DNA of 7,477 bases from NCBI GenBank assembly GCA_023140095.1, contig JAGLMJ010000057.1:1-7477 (forward strand), written 5' to 3'. The position numbers and the translations under genes are program-made. This document shows, in pieces, positions 6,661 to 7,477 of this stretch. The stretch's first letter is position 1; every line of letters starts with the position of its first letter. The notes under the pieces are model-generated. The model was not told where the DNA came from. It did not search any database and was given only the letters and a program-made list of their open reading frames with translations. This DNA is from Candidatus Omnitrophota bacterium (GTDB taxonomy: Bacteria > Omnitrophota > Koll11 > Zapsychrales > Zapsychraceae).

Positions 6661-7477
6661 TTAACGGATAATATCCCCGACCCTTACATTAGACCATTGG
6701 TCTTTAAGATCAGCGGCGGAAATATCCTTTCGGACTTGAATGACTTCCAGGCGGGCAATATATTTGGAATCACGATAAACGCTTAAGGCATCCCCCAGAC
6801 GGACGCCTTTATTCTCGCCGACATTCACAATGACGAAATTATTGGCCGCATTAATGCTGATGACTTTCCCGCTGAACCCGGGGGCCGTTCCGGTATTGTA
6901 GCTCATCGAACTCCCGTCGGAGCTGACAATGATGGGAGGCAATTCAACTTCGCTTGCGGAAATCCCGGATTGCGATTGGCGGATCGAGCGGTCCAGGTCA
7001 TCCTTGATCTCCCAAATCTCGTCGATCTTGCTTTGAATGATCGTTTCGGTCTTCCCGAGTTTTCCTTCGATTTTATCTTTTTCCTGGCTTAAGCGGACAA
7101 TGGATTTCTCAAGCGCGTTCTTCACGGAAACAAGCTGCTTGAGCTGTTGGCGCAGCTCGCTGTTCTCCACATTCAATTTTTTCGTGCGATCCGAAATAAA
7201 TTTCTTATCGTTCTTTGTCCTTGCGAGCTCCAGGGAAATATTGTCGATCATATCCGCTTTATGCTGAATGGCGATCTCGACCTCTTCCTTCTCATGCTTG
7301 AGCGTATCGACTTCAAGCTTGAGGTCCTCATTAACCTGTTTTAATTCCACGACCTCGATCGATTTCGCGGATAATTCCTCTTTTAATTTCTGGATATCGA
7401 TCTCAAGGGAGGCTTTCTGCTGAAGGAGCTTTGCCCAGTATTCTTCATCAACGACTTTTCCGTCCAAGGACGAAGAA
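6661..7477 (-). CDS. Long coiled-coil protein with a C-terminal SH3-like beta module, 5' end outside the window
   Basis: The frame is open to the window edge. The first in-frame candidate start is a TTG (7467-7465), but codons for serine precede it without a stop, so the true start is probably outside. The visible 268 residues after the TTG begin with about 150 residues of heptad-rich coiled coil (about 10-165: repeated L/I/V at a/d positions among K, E, Q). A polar linker follows (about 166-195, rich in S, P, G). The C-terminal module (about 196-268) reads GFSGKVISINAANNFVIVNV, then GENKGVRLGDALSVYRDSKY, IARLEVIQVRKDISAADL and VRVGDIIR. The pattern (G-K-V-x-x-(I/V)-N, then G-x-x-x-G-(V/L)-x-x-G-D, then Y-(I/V)-A-x-(L/I)-x-V) resembles small beta domains at the ends of envelope and flagellar (FlgT-C-like) proteins. 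An envelope or periplasmic scaffold is likely, but the signal sequence would be outside the window. No enzymatic role is visible. Confidence 0.8.
   Translation of the reverse strand, partial: SSSLDGKVVDEEYWAKLLQQKASLEIDIQKLKEELSAKSIEVVELKQVNEDLKLEVDTLKHEKEEVEIAIQHKADMIDNISLELARTKNDKKFISDRTKKLNVENSELRQQLKQLVSVKNALEKSIVRLSQEKDKIEGKLGKTETIIQSKIDEIWEIKDDLDRSIRQSQSGISASEVELPPIIVSSDGSSMSYNTGTAPGFSGKVISINAANNFVIVNVGENKGVRLGDALSVYRDSKYIARLEVIQVRKDISAADLKDQWSNVRVGDIIR

Noticed and set aside
5661..6671. Open frames on the + strand opposite the LacI-family gene
   Set aside because: They are the antisense image of a well-conserved regulator and show no domain of their own.
1..7477. CRISPR arrays, tRNA or rRNA genes, and toxin-antitoxin or defence genes
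   Set aside because: No regularly spaced repeats, cloverleaf, rRNA-like stretch or defence-type protein motif could be found on either strand.

Overview
The window joins two stretches of DNA with different characters. The left part (about 1-3020) is AT-rich (21 of 60 bases are G/C at 1981-2040). The right part (about 3597-7477) is richer (34 of 60 at 4501-4560). All genes are read from sequence alone. The left part looks like a surface-glycan or lipid-modification cluster. Its sequence style suggests an AT-rich uncultured archaeon such as a DPANN lineage, or a low-GC accessory island of a bacterium; this cannot be settled here. The right part is clearly bacterial (mnmG, a LacI-family regulator, intrinsic-terminator-like hairpins). 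Its coiled-coil protein with a C-terminal beta-rich module recalls proteins of uncultured phyla such as Omnitrophota, but that is only an impression.

Layout, left to right. (1) On the + strand: the C-terminal end of a B12-binding-type radical SAM protein (cut by the window edge), then a class I SAM-dependent methyltransferase, then a 628-residue polytopic membrane protein of GT-C glycosyltransferase type whose ATG overlaps the methyltransferase stop. The three are in one direction and tightly packed, so probably an operon that builds or modifies a membrane-linked glycan or lipid. (2) A scar region at 2984-3596: an unlisted 63-codon open stretch on the - strand without a start, butted against the C-terminal part of a transposase on the + strand, then an imperfect 20-bp direct repeat that looks like the end of an insertion sequence. 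(3) On the - strand, reading right to left: a partial coiled-coil protein, a GC-rich hairpin, a LacI-family regulator, a promoter, a terminator-like hairpin, and full-length mnmG, whose 3' end lies only about 17 bases from the repeat of the insertion sequence.

The most important point for a reader is that the change in composition, the strand switch, the truncated gene and the headless transposase all fall within the same 600 bases. This is either a real insertion-sequence-mediated rearrangement or transfer, or a repeat-mediated misassembly of two genomes. No convincing new defence, CRISPR or RNA system is visible. The most interesting local biology is the terminator-like hairpin placed between a good promoter and the mnmG start codon.
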